Program-made: the position numbers and the translations under genes
Notes under the pieces: generated by a model
What the model saw: only the letters and a program-made list of their open reading frames with translations
Told to the model about the DNA's origin: nothing
Database searches by the model: none
Part shown: positions 26,265 to 34,087 of the stretch, one piece after another
Numbering within the stretch: the stretch's first letter is position 1
Layout of the letters: the number at the start of each line of letters is the position of its first letter
Assembly (NCBI RefSeq): GCF_001563225.1
Contig: NZ_CP014206.1
Location: 2,418,001 to 2,482,000, forward strand
Source of the DNA: Pseudodesulfovibrio indicus
GTDB taxonomy: Bacteria > Desulfobacterota > Desulfovibrionia > Desulfovibrionales > Desulfovibrionaceae
DNA length: 64,000 nucleotides
Direction: 5' to 3'

Positions 26265-26630
26265 ATGATCACCGTCATGGAAAAGTCCACCCCGGGCATG
26301 CTGGCCGTGCACGCCACAGGCAAGCTCACGGATGACGACTACCAGGATATCTGGATTCCCGCCCTGGAAGCGGTCATTGAGCGCAACGGCAAGGCCAGGG
26401 CGCTGCTCTACATGGACGCGGACTTCAAGGGATGGGAGCTGAAGGCCTTGTGGCAGGACGCCAAGTTCGGCCTGCGCCACCGCAAGGACTTTTCGAAGCT
26501 CGCCGTGGTCGGCGGCCCGGACTGGGCGCGCTGGGGCGTGAAGCTCGGGGAGCTGCTCATGGATTGCGAGGTCAGGCTCTACGAGCCGGAGCGGCTCGAC
26601 GAGGCCATGTCCTGGGCCACGGCCCCTTGA
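26265..26630 (+). CDS. SpoIIAA-like (STAS-related) protein
   Basis: The 121-residue soluble protein matches the SpoIIAA-like family of single-domain STAS-fold proteins: an N-terminal strand ending AVHATGKLTDDDY, ALLYMDADFKGWELKALWQD in the middle, and KLAVVGGPDWARW near the end. Most members have no established role; some bind lipid or act in signalling. ATG at 26265 has a perfect AAGGAGGAA site. It stands alone between two terminators and is convergent with the hydrogenase operon. Confidence 0.85.
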   Translation: MITVMEKSTPGMLAVHATGKLTDDDYQDIWIPALEAVIERNGKARALLYMDADFKGWELKALWQDAKFGLRHRKDFSKLAVVGGPDWARWGVKLGELLMDCEVRLYEPERLDEAMSWATAP

Positions 26631-26634
26631 CGAT

Positions 26635-26668
26635 AAAGGCCCCGGAAGCGCTGTCGCTTCCGGGGCCT
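26635..26668 (-). terminator. Terminator hairpin after the hydrogenase operon
   Basis: AGGCCCCGGAAGCG and CGCTTCCGGGGCCT form a 14-bp stem. On the minus strand it is followed by TTTAT, serving the hydrogenase genes. It may also slow transcription from the plus-strand gene, but there is no T run on that side. Confidence 0.75.
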
Positions 26669-26684
26669 CGTCGTGTTCGGCGGG

Positions 26685-28349
26685 CTAGCGCACCTTGAAT
26701 TTCAGGATGCCCCCGCTGCGGTTGTCCACCAGATGGACCGAGCAGGCGATGCACGGGTCAAAGGAGTGGATGGTCCGCAATATCTCCACGGGCCGGGCCG
26801 GGTCCGGGCAGGGGCAGTTGATGAGCGACTGCTCGGCCGGGCTGAGCTTGTCTTTCTCGCAGCGCGGGCCGAGGTTCCAGGTGGAGGGTACCACCAACTG
26901 GAAGTTCTCGATCATTCCGCCCTTGATCCTGATCCAGTGGGACAGGCCGCCGCGCGTGACGCAGCAGGTGCCCACGCCCTTGCCCGCGTCCACCATCTTC
27001 CAGGGCTTGTAGATGTCCGTGTCGCCCTTGACGATGCGCTTCTCAGTGTCGTCGATCCAGCCGCCCATGCGCCGGATGAGCATGGTGGTCTCCACCACGC
27101 GGCAGATGGTCCGACCCATGGTCGAGAAGAGCTGTTCGGGTTTCATTCCCGCACCCTTGAAGTAGTCGTCCAGAATGGTCCTGGTCTCCTTCTCCTTGGC
27201 CGCGTAGGCGATGGCCCGCCGGGCCAGGGGGCCGGTCTCCATGGGTTCGCCCTTGTAGCGCGGGGCCTTGGACCAGGAGTACTTCTCCTTGTCGTCGTAG
27301 CTGGTGTAGTTCGGCTCGGTCACGCCGTCGTACGGCTTGAGCACCTGGTCGCCCTTGTACCAGCTGCGGGCCACGTGCTCGTCGATGAGGTTCATGTCGA
27401 GCTTGTCGTGCTTGCCCAGGTCGTTGCCCCAGAGCACGCCGGAGCTGAAGTACGGGTCCTTGCCGCTGACCGGGTCGTGGAAGTCGGCGAAGTCGAAGAA
27501 GTTGGACGTCTTGCCGTAGGCCAGGGCTTCGGGGAATCGCTTGGTCATGAGCCGGATGTCCGGCATCATGGCGTTCTCCACGAACTCCCTGGTCTTGACC
27601 TGGATGGCCCTGAAGTGGTCGATGATCTCCGGCTTGAGGCTCTGGTAGCAGGTCACGCCGCCCACGACCATGGACTGGGCATGGGGGTTCTTGCCCGCGA
27701 ACAGGGCCATGGCCCGGCCCAGCTCAAGCTGGATGCGCAGCCCTTCCAGGTAGTGGGCCGCCATGATCAGGTTTTCCTCCGGGGTCATGCGGTAGGCCTC
27801 GTTCCCGCCCAGGAAATAGGCGTTCTCCAACCAGCCGAGCTGTCCGCTGGCCACGAAGTCCTTGAGCTTCTTCTGGACGATGAACAGGTCCGCCGGATCG
27901 TCGCCGCGCGCGCTGGTCTGGCCCACGAGCTTGGCGGCCTTGATCGGGTCGGCGGTTGTGGCGGCGGCCATGTCGATCCAGTCCAGCCCGTGCAGGTGAT
28001 AGAAATGCACGAGATGGTCGTGGACGATGAGCGCCGACAGGATCAGGTGGCGGATGAGCTGCGCCAGGGGCGGGACCTTGAGTCCCAGGGCGTCCTCGAT
28101 GGCCCTGATGCTGGTCAGGGCGTGGGTGTTGGTGCACACGCCGCAGGCGCGTTGGGTGAAGAGCGGGGCGTCCTCGGGCGGCCTGCCCTTGAGGATCGGC
28201 TCCAACCCCCGGAAGAGCTGGGTGCTGACCCAGGCGTTCTTGACCTTGTCGTTTTCCAGTTCGACCTCGATTTTGAGGTGTCCCTCTATTCGCGTCACCG
28301 GGTCGACTATCAACCGCTTGCCGGTGTTGGTGGCTGTGGTCTGGCTCAT
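26685..28349 (-). CDS. hynA: Periplasmic [NiFe] hydrogenase, large subunit
   Basis: The large subunit holds the Ni-Fe(CN)2CO centre that splits or makes H2. The 554-residue protein has the N-terminal ligand motif RACGVCTNTH near residue 80 and the C-terminal motif DPCIACSVH; the following 15 residues (LVDNRSGG...) are the extension removed by a maturation protease after His. Both positions of the last motif are cysteine, so this is not a selenocysteine [NiFeSe] enzyme. Its gene lies 30 bases after the small subunit gene. It would be co-translocated with the Tat-targeted small subunit. Gene order and the dedicated cytochrome c3 match the HynABC3 isozyme known in Desulfovibrio. Confidence 0.96.
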   Translation of the reverse strand: MSQTTATNTGKRLIVDPVTRIEGHLKIEVELENDKVKNAWVSTQLFRGLEPILKGRPPEDAPLFTQRACGVCTNTHALTSIRAIEDALGLKVPPLAQLIRHLILSALIVHDHLVHFYHLHGLDWIDMAAATTADPIKAAKLVGQTSARGDDPADLFIVQKKLKDFVASGQLGWLENAYFLGGNEAYRMTPEENLIMAAHYLEGLRIQLELGRAMALFAGKNPHAQSMVVGGVTCYQSLKPEIIDHFRAIQVKTREFVENAMMPDIRLMTKRFPEALAYGKTSNFFDFADFHDPVSGKDPYFSSGVLWGNDLGKHDKLDMNLIDEHVARSWYKGDQVLKPYDGVTEPNYTSYDDKEKYSWSKAPRYKGEPMETGPLARRAIAYAAKEKETRTILDDYFKGAGMKPEQLFSTMGRTICRVVETTMLIRRMGGWIDDTEKRIVKGDTDIYKPWKMVDAGKGVGTCCVTRGGLSHWIRIKGGMIENFQLVVPSTWNLGPRCEKDKLSPAEQSLINCPCPDPARPVEILRTIHSFDPCIACSVHLVDNRSGGILKFKVR

Positions 28350-28379
28350 GCGGAAATACCTCCTTCCAGATGGCGCGGG

Positions 28380-29345
28380 TTAGCTTTTGGGTCCGTCTTC
28401 GATGGGATGGAAGAACGGCGAGTAGTCGTCCCAGAAGTTGGGTTCGCTGCATCCGATGCACGGCGCGCCCGCCTGGACGGGCCAGTTGACCTGGTTGAAC
28501 AGGGCGGTGGGACAGTTGTTGTAGGTGTACGGTCCCTTGCAGCCGAGCTGGTACAGGCACCAACCCTTCTTGGCCTCCGGGCTGTCGAAGCTCATGGCGA
28601 ACTCGCCCCGGTTGAAGTGCTCCTGGCGCGGGCAATGGGAGTGCACGGTGTCGCCGTAGAACAGCTTGGGACGGTTCCAGTTGTCGAGCTTGGGCATGCC
28701 CTTGGTCAGCAGGTGGACCACGGTGCCGACGAAGTTCATGGGGTTGGGCGGGCAGCCCGCGATGTTGATGGCATTCACCCCGACGGCGGCCAGGGCGTCG
28801 TTGACTCCCTTGGCCCCGGACAGGTTGGGCTTGGCCGCCTGCACGCCGCCGAAGCTGGCGCACGACCCCATGGCGATGGTCGCCACGGCCTTGGAGGCCA
28901 CGCGGGCGCACAGCTGGAACATGGTCTCGCCGCCCACCTTGCCGTATTCACCGCCGTGGTAGGTGGGGATGCCGCCCTCGATGACGCAGACGTATCCCTC
29001 GGGATTGCGCATGGCCTTTTCGAGCGCGCCGTGGGCCGCTTCTCCGGCGGCGGCCATGACCGTCTCGCAGTAGTCGAGCGAGATGGTGCTCATGATGATC
29101 TCGTCGAAATAGGGTTCGTAGGCCCGGAGCAACCCCTCGGTACAGCCGGTGCACTCGGCGCAGTGCAGATAGATGACCGAGGGCCGCTTCTTGGTGGTCA
29201 GGGCCTCGGCGATCTGTGGCGCAAAGGCCGGGCCCATTCCGATGAACGTGGCCATGAGACCGCAGAATTTCATGAATTCCCGTCGGCTGGGCTGCTTCCC
29301 GCCCGCCAGCATCTTCAGTGAGTCGAATCTGTTCCCGTTAGGCAT
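28380..29345 (-). CDS. hynB: Periplasmic [NiFe] hydrogenase, small subunit
   Basis: The small subunit carries three iron-sulfur clusters that pass electrons from the Ni-Fe site to cytochrome c3. A Tat signal is clear: [10 protein letters not shown] at residues 20-29 followed by a hydrophobic stretch ending near residue 48. [12 protein letters not shown] binds the proximal cluster, with GSCASFGG and AGCPPNP later. The C-terminal cysteines in the [22 protein letters not shown] and [12 protein letters not shown] regions fit the medial and distal clusters. The 321-residue length is normal. It starts 15 bases after the cytochrome gene. Confidence 0.96.
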   Translation of the reverse strand: MPNGNRFDSLKMLAGGKQPSRREFMKFCGLMATFIGMGPAFAPQIAEALTTKKRPSVIYLHCAECTGCTEGLLRAYEPYFDEIIMSTISLDYCETVMAAAGEAAHGALEKAMRNPEGYVCVIEGGIPTYHGGEYGKVGGETMFQLCARVASKAVATIAMGSCASFGGVQAAKPNLSGAKGVNDALAAVGVNAINIAGCPPNPMNFVGTVVHLLTKGMPKLDNWNRPKLFYGDTVHSHCPRQEHFNRGEFAMSFDSPEAKKGWCLYQLGCKGPYTYNNCPTALFNQVNWPVQAGAPCIGCSEPNFWDDYSPFFHPIEDGPKS

Positions 29346-29360
29346 GGGTTCCTCCTTCGG

Positions 29361-29762
29361 CTAGCTGGGCTTGTGGCAGGCCGTGGTGCAGCCAACCGGG
29401 TTCTTGCCGCCTTCGGTGCGCATCCTAGTGTGGCAGCCGAGACAGCTGGGCGGGCCGTCCGAATGCCAGGCCCGATAGAAGCCGTTGGCGTCGGCCGGGT
29501 CGTCGCTGGAGTGGCATTGGCGACAGCCCACGAACTTCCCCAGCGTCTTGTCCGTTTCCTTGTGGTGGCACCCGTTGCAGGGAACCCGGATGGCGTGAAA
29601 GCCATGGGGGAAGTCGACGGCGGTCACCCAGGAATTCAGCTTTTGGTTGTTCTTCGGCCGTTCCAGTTTCACCTTGTCCGGCACCTCGTAGGCCAGGGCA
29701 ACTCCGACCAGGGCTACAGCGAGGGCTGCCGCTGCCGCCGTAAGCAAAATCTTGCGAAACAT
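29361..29762 (-). CDS. Tetraheme cytochrome c3-type protein, hydrogenase partner
   Basis: The 133-residue secreted protein has a signal peptide (FRKILLTAAAAALAVALVG, cleavage near residue 24) and a class III cytochrome layout with four heme sites: CNGCH, CRQCH, CLGCH and a final CTTACH. The last has three residues between the cysteines rather than the usual two or four. Single histidines (HGFH, HH, AWH) can supply sixth ligands. It leads the hydrogenase operon and should accept electrons from HynB in the periplasm. ATG at 29762 has GGAGGGG upstream. Confidence 0.92.
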   Translation of the reverse strand: MFRKILLTAAAAALAVALVGVALAYEVPDKVKLERPKNNQKLNSWVTAVDFPHGFHAIRVPCNGCHHKETDKTLGKFVGCRQCHSSDDPADANGFYRAWHSDGPPSCLGCHTRMRTEGGKNPVGCTTACHKPS

Positions 29763-29851
29763 GACCCCTCCGTTTTCAAGAGATTTCCTGATTCTTGCCA
29801 GGATACCCGGATAAAACGTCTTGTAAATATCAGAATGCGATTCTCGGAGAG

Positions 29852-29860
29852 ATTATAACA
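29852..29860 (-). promoter_or_regulatory. Candidate extended -10 promoter of the hydrogenase operon
   Basis: The minus strand reads TGTTATAAT, a perfect TATAAT with an extended TGN. It lies about 90 bases before the cytochrome c3 start. The -35 position is only TTTCTC, as is common for extended -10 promoters. Confidence 0.5.
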
Positions 29861-29918
29861 GTCGCGCGGACGGGGAGAAAACGGGAACGCGGGGAGAGGG
29901 GAACAGGTGCGGACAGGC

Positions 29919-29955
29919 AAAAAAAAGAATGTCAGGTCCGTTAGAACCTGACATT
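29919..29955 (-). terminator. Rho-independent terminator after tRNA-Val
   Basis: AATGTCAGGT and ACCTGACATT form a 10-bp stem around an eight-base loop, followed on the minus strand by C and eight T. It lies 14 bases from the tRNA 3' end. Confidence 0.88.
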
Positions 29956-29968
29956 CCCTGTCATGCGG

Positions 29969-30045
29969 TGGTGGGCGATACGGGATTTGAACCTGTGACT
30001 TCCACCGTGTGAAGATGGCACTCTGACCAGCTGAGTTAATCGCCC
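29969..30045 (-). tRNA. tRNA-Val (anticodon CAC)
   Basis: The 77-base gene folds as a full cloverleaf. The acceptor stem GGGCGAT/ATCGCCC is perfect, the D stem is ACTC/GAGT, and the anticodon stem CCATC/GGTGG encloses TTCACAC, giving anticodon CAC for GUG codons. The T arm is ACAGG-TTCAAAT-CCCGT with one A-C mismatch in the stem. The discriminator is A and the 3' CCA is encoded. A terminator follows directly. Confidence 0.95.
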
Positions 30046-30120
30046 ACTTTGGTCTTCCTTGAGGGGATCGCCTCAAGGGAGAAAATGATATCCGCAACCT
30101 TTTCGCTTTGCAACTCTTTT

Positions 30121-32229
30121 TTACTGGTTTTTTACGCAGTCCCCGCCGAGGCACTCCTGGCCGTCCGCCAGGTCCCGGTTGTAGCAGGTCAGGCCGCAGC
30201 GCAGGCAGCGGCAGGTCTCGTGCTTGGTCTGCTGTTCGCTGAGCGCGCCCTCGATCTCGTCAAAGGTGCAGGAGCGCTCGTCGCAGTCCACCAGGTGGGG
30301 CATGACGGAGCGTTCGCGGTACCCGACGTCGGGCACGTTGGTGAACATGGTGTAGGGGAGCAGGTCCCGCTGGGTCCGGTCCTCCACGTGCGGGCCTTCG
30401 CCGTTCAGGTACTGGTGGATGGACCGGGCCGCCTTGCGTCCCTCGCCCAGGGCGGTGATGACCAGGGCCGGGCCGGTGTGCATGTCGCCGCCGGTGAAGA
30501 CGTGCGGCAGGGCGGTCTGGAGGGTGTCGGGATCGGCCGCCAGGGTGCGCCAGCGGGTCTCCTCCAGCGGGCAGACGCCGTCCTCGTAAAGGCAGGACAG
30601 CTCCGGCTTCTGGCCGATGGCCGTGAACACGGTGTCCACTTCGAGCAGGGTTTCGGAGCCCTGTATGGGCACCGGCCTGCGGCGGCCGGAGTCGTCCGGT
30701 TCGCCCAGCTCCATCTTGATGTATTCCATATGGGTGACGCGCCCGGCCTCGTCCTTGACGATCCGGGTGGGCGCGGCCAGGAACAGGTATTTGACCCCTT
30801 CCTCCTCGGCCCCGATGATCTCCTCGATGTTGGCGGGCATCTCGTCCTTGGTCCGGCGGTACATGAGGGTCACGTCCGCGCCGAGGCGGAGGCTGGTCCG
30901 GGCCGCGTCGATGGCGGTGTTGCCGCCGCCCACGACCACGACCTTGCGGCCCACGCCGGGGTCCATCCCCAGGCCGACCTTGGTCAGGAATTCGGTGCCG
31001 GTGGATACGCCCTCGGCGTCCTCGTTCTCGATGCGCAGATTGAGGTTCATCCACGCGCCGATGCCGAGAAATACGGCCTCGAACCCTTCCTCGTGCAGCG
31101 AGTTGAGGGAGAAGTCCTTGCCGAAGAACTGCTCGTAGCGCACGTCGATGCCGAGGTCGAGGATGCCCTGGATCTCCCAGTCGAGGACCTTCTTGGGCAG
31201 TCGGTATTCGGGGATGCCGTAGCGCAGCTGGCCGCCGAGCTTGGGCATGGATTCGAAGATGGTCGGGCTGTGGCCCAGCCGGCGCAGGAAGAAGGCGGCG
31301 GAAAGCCCGGCGGGACCGCCGCCGACCACGGCCACCTTGCGGCCGGTGTCCGGGGCGCATGGGATGGGCAGCCGGGTCCCGGAGTTCATCTCCCAGTCCG
31401 CGGCGAACCGCTTGATCATGTTGATGCCCACCGGCTCGTCCACGTGGCCTCGGCGGCACACGCCCTCGCACGGGTGCGGGCAGACGCGGCCGATGGACAG
31501 CGGCATGGGAATGCGTTCGCGGATGGTCTCCAGCGCTCCGGCGTAGTCGCCGCGCGAGACCTGCTCGATGTACCGGGGAATGTTGATCTGGCCGGGGCAG
31601 CGCTGGCGGCAGGGGGCCAGGCAGTCGGTCTCCAGGTTGAGGTGCGTGATGCGCGCGGACATGCCCCAGATGGTGATCACGCCGCGCGGACAGACCTGTT
31701 CGCAGCCGCCGCAGGCGGTGCACAGGTTGGGGTCCACCACGGGATAGCCGTCGGGTCCCATCTCGATGGCCCCGAACTGGCAGGCGGTGACGCAGGTGCC
31801 GAAGCCGAGACATCCCTCGGGGCACATCTTGGAGCCGGAGTAGAGCATGTGCTGGGCGCGGCAGTCCCTGACCCCTGAGTACTCGTAGATTTCCTCGGCG
31901 CGGGTGCCGCCGGTGCAGTCCACAAAGGCTATCTGCTTCTCCATGGACGAAAATTCCAGCCCCATGATGGCGGCCACCTTCTCGGCCACGGCGTCGCCGC
32001 CGATGACGCAGACCGTGGCCCCGGCCTTGCCGTCCACCACGCCCTGGGCCGCGCCAGCGCAGCCGGGAAAGCCGCAGCCGCCGCAGTTGGCTCCTGCCAG
32101 CACGCTCTCCACCTGGGCGATGCGCGGGTCCTCATAGACGTAGAGTACCTTGGAGGCCACGGCCAGGATGACGGCGGACGTAAACCCGATGCCGAGAAGG
32201 ATGAGTACGGAAGCGGTGATCATATCCAA
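30121..32229 (-). CDS. rnfB: RnfB fused to a GltD-like FAD/NAD(P) oxidoreductase domain
   Basis: The first 200 residues are RnfB: a membrane anchor (residues 5-27), a [4Fe-4S] site in CGGCGFPGC near 49-57, and two ferredoxin-type clusters in CPEGCLGFGTCVTAC and CTACGGCEQVCP. The remaining 500 residues match the small-subunit glutamate synthase/NfnB type flavoprotein: CLAPCRQRCPG and CPHPCEGVCRRG for two clusters, VVGGGPAGLSAAF near 300 for FAD, VVVGGGNTAIDAARTS near 435 for NAD(P), and GGDMHTGPALVITALGEG. A last Cys cluster ends the protein (CRCLRCGLTC). Total is 702 residues. The fusion gives Rnf a second flavin site facing the cytoplasm. It is the last gene of the rnf operon. Confidence 0.92.
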   Translation of the reverse strand: MDMITASVLILLGIGFTSAVILAVASKVLYVYEDPRIAQVESVLAGANCGGCGFPGCAGAAQGVVDGKAGATVCVIGGDAVAEKVAAIMGLEFSSMEKQIAFVDCTGGTRAEEIYEYSGVRDCRAQHMLYSGSKMCPEGCLGFGTCVTACQFGAIEMGPDGYPVVDPNLCTACGGCEQVCPRGVITIWGMSARITHLNLETDCLAPCRQRCPGQINIPRYIEQVSRGDYAGALETIRERIPMPLSIGRVCPHPCEGVCRRGHVDEPVGINMIKRFAADWEMNSGTRLPIPCAPDTGRKVAVVGGGPAGLSAAFFLRRLGHSPTIFESMPKLGGQLRYGIPEYRLPKKVLDWEIQGILDLGIDVRYEQFFGKDFSLNSLHEEGFEAVFLGIGAWMNLNLRIENEDAEGVSTGTEFLTKVGLGMDPGVGRKVVVVGGGNTAIDAARTSLRLGADVTLMYRRTKDEMPANIEEIIGAEEEGVKYLFLAAPTRIVKDEAGRVTHMEYIKMELGEPDDSGRRRPVPIQGSETLLEVDTVFTAIGQKPELSCLYEDGVCPLEETRWRTLAADPDTLQTALPHVFTGGDMHTGPALVITALGEGRKAARSIHQYLNGEGPHVEDRTQRDLLPYTMFTNVPDVGYRERSVMPHLVDCDERSCTFDEIEGALSEQQTKHETCRCLRCGLTCYNRDLADGQECLGGDCVKNQ

Positions 32230-32235
32230 AGACTC

Positions 32236-32811
32236 CTAGGATGCCATGCCCTTGAAGGCGAAAAAGGCCAGGGACATGAGTCCGGCCATGATCAGGCCCA
32301 GCGGCGTGCCCTTCATGGCCATGGGGACCCGCGCCAGGTCGAGGCGCTCGCGGATGCCCGCCAGGAGCACCAGGGCGAGCAGGAAGCCCGCGCCCGAGGC
32401 CAGGGAAAATATCAGGGTTTCAAGCAGCCCGTATTCCTCGCGCTGGCAGATGATGGCGATGCCGAGCACCGCGCAGTTGGTGGTGATCAGCGGCAGGAAG
32501 ATGCCCAGCGACTTGTACAGCGGGGGAATCGCCTTTTTCAGGAACATCTCCACGAACTGCACCAGGGCGGCGATGACCAGGATGAAGGCGATGGTCTGGA
32601 GGTAGCCGAGGTCGTTGGGCGAGAGCAGGAATTTCTGCACGCACCAGGTGATGACCGCGGCCATGGCGGCCACGAAGACCACGGCCAGCCCCATGCCGAT
32701 GGCCACGCCCGAGTTCTTGGACGTGCCGATGAACGGGCAGTTGCCCAGGTACTGCGCCAACACGATGTTGTTGACGAAGATGGCGGCGATGACGAGGACG
32801 AAGTAATCCAT
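32236..32811 (-). CDS. rnfA: Electron transport complex protein RnfA
   Basis: RnfA is one of the two related integral membrane subunits of the Rnf ferredoxin:acceptor oxidoreductase that couples electron flow to ion pumping. The 191-residue protein has six hydrophobic segments and the signatures AQYLGNCPFIGTSK near residue 20 and ITTNCAVLGIA near 110, each with a cysteine that holds the shared intramembrane iron site. It lies 6 bases before rnfB and 9 bases after rnfE. Confidence 0.96.
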   Translation of the reverse strand: MDYFVLVIAAIFVNNIVLAQYLGNCPFIGTSKNSGVAIGMGLAVVFVAAMAAVITWCVQKFLLSPNDLGYLQTIAFILVIAALVQFVEMFLKKAIPPLYKSLGIFLPLITTNCAVLGIAIICQREEYGLLETLIFSLASGAGFLLALVLLAGIRERLDLARVPMAMKGTPLGLIMAGLMSLAFFAFKGMAS

Positions 32812-32820
32812 GGAGCCTCC

Positions 32821-33498
32821 CTACATTCCCGGCTTCTGCGCGCACATGCCGCAGGTCTTGCAGTCGTGGACCGGGCCTTCGATGGCCTCCAGTCCCCTGG
32901 TCTTGCGCTGCCAGTTGGTCAGGGCGTTCATGCCCGCCAGGAGCACGCCCAGGCAGACGAACGCGCCCGGGGCCTCGACCATGAAGCCGAACGGTTTGTA
33001 CCAGTCGCCCATGACCTGCATGCCGAACCAGGTGCCGTACCCGAACAGCTCGCGCAGGGAGCCGAGGAAGGTCAGCGAGATGGTGAAGCCCAAGCCCATG
33101 CCCAGCCCGTCCGCCACGGAGAGCAGGATCGGGTTCTTGGAGGCGAACGCCTCGGCGCGGCCCAGGATGATGCAGTTGACCACGATGAGCGGCACGAAGA
33201 TGCCGAGCTGGAGGTAGAGCGGGTAGGCGTAGGCCTGCATGAGCAGCTCCACGCAGACCACGAGCGAGGCGGCGACCACGATGAAGCAGGCGATGCGCAC
33301 CTTGGACGGGATGACCTTGCGCAGCAGCGAGACCAGCAGGTTGGACAGAGCCAGGACGAAGATGACCGCCAACCCCATGCCGAAGCCGTTGTAGGCGGTC
33401 TTGGTCACGGCCAGGGTCGGGCAAAGCCCGAGGACCAGCTTGAACGGCGGCAGGTCGTGCCACAGACCCTTCGAGAATTCCTTCCACAATGTGCTCAT
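32821..33498 (-). CDS. rnfE: Electron transport complex protein RnfE
   Basis: RnfE is the RnfA paralogue and pairs with it in the membrane. The 225-residue protein has six hydrophobic segments with LGLCPTLAVTK and IVVNCIILGRAEAFA as the matching half-motifs. The C-terminal tail contains a CKTCGMC cluster (near residues 215-221), which looks able to bind metal and is not needed for the core fold. It starts 10 bases after rnfG. Confidence 0.95.
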   Translation of the reverse strand: MSTLWKEFSKGLWHDLPPFKLVLGLCPTLAVTKTAYNGFGMGLAVIFVLALSNLLVSLLRKVIPSKVRIACFIVVAASLVVCVELLMQAYAYPLYLQLGIFVPLIVVNCIILGRAEAFASKNPILLSVADGLGMGLGFTISLTFLGSLRELFGYGTWFGMQVMGDWYKPFGFMVEAPGAFVCLGVLLAGMNALTNWQRKTRGLEAIEGPVHDCKTCGMCAQKPGM

Positions 33499-33508
33499 GA
33501 CGATTTCC

Positions 33509-34087
33509 CTAGGACGCCCACGTGGAGCGGATCCTGTCCTTGATCTGGTTGAAAATCCGAACCGCCTCGTTGACCGCGGCGACGCTGCCCGTGGAGGAGA
33601 TGGTCGCGCCGGAGATGGCGGTGATGTCGCCGCCGTTCTTCTTCAGGGCGATGGATTTGGTGTCGTGGCCCCGGAACTGGTCGCGGTACTCCGGTTCCAC
33701 CAGCCGCATGCCCAGGCCGGGCGTCTCCTTGAGGGTGGTGGTGCCGATGCCGACCAGCTTGGTGCCTTCGGTGTTGAAGCCGACCATGATGCCGACCTGG
33801 CCGCCGTACCCCTTGCCGAAGGTCTCCAGCGCCACGCCGGTCAGCTTGCCGCCCTTCATGACCGGGAACACGGTCACCGGCCCGTCGGGCAGGTCGAAGG
33901 TCTTGCGGTCCTTGACCGGGTTGTTGTCGTAGTCGGAGAAGATCTGTTGCAGGGCCGGTCCCTGGACATAGGTCAGGACCTGCTCCTCGACCCGCGCGGA
34001 CGTGGCCTGGCGCACGGTGGCCAGGGTCAGCCCGGACAGGCCGCAGATCAGCGACAGGACAAGGACCATCTTGATCATTTCTTTCAT
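33509..34087 (-). CDS. rnfG: Electron transport complex protein RnfG (covalent FMN subunit)
   Basis: RnfG has an N-terminal membrane helix (residues 5-24) and a periplasmic FMN-binding domain. The flavinylation motif SGATISST is at about residues 159-166, with FMN joined to its last Thr. Attachment needs an ApbE flavin transferase, which is not in this window. The gene touches rnfD directly (TAAATG), so the two are translationally coupled. Confidence 0.95.
   Translation of the reverse strand: MKEMIKMVLVLSLICGLSGLTLATVRQATSARVEEQVLTYVQGPALQQIFSDYDNNPVKDRKTFDLPDGPVTVFPVMKGGKLTGVALETFGKGYGGQVGIMVGFNTEGTKLVGIGTTTLKETPGLGMRLVEPEYRDQFRGHDTKSIALKKNGGDITAISGATISSTGSVAAVNEAVRIFNQIKDRIRSTWAS

Noticed and set aside
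26685..28349. Selenocysteine [NiFeSe] hydrogenase
   Set aside because: The C-terminal ligand motif reads DPCIAC with TGC codons and no in-frame TGA.
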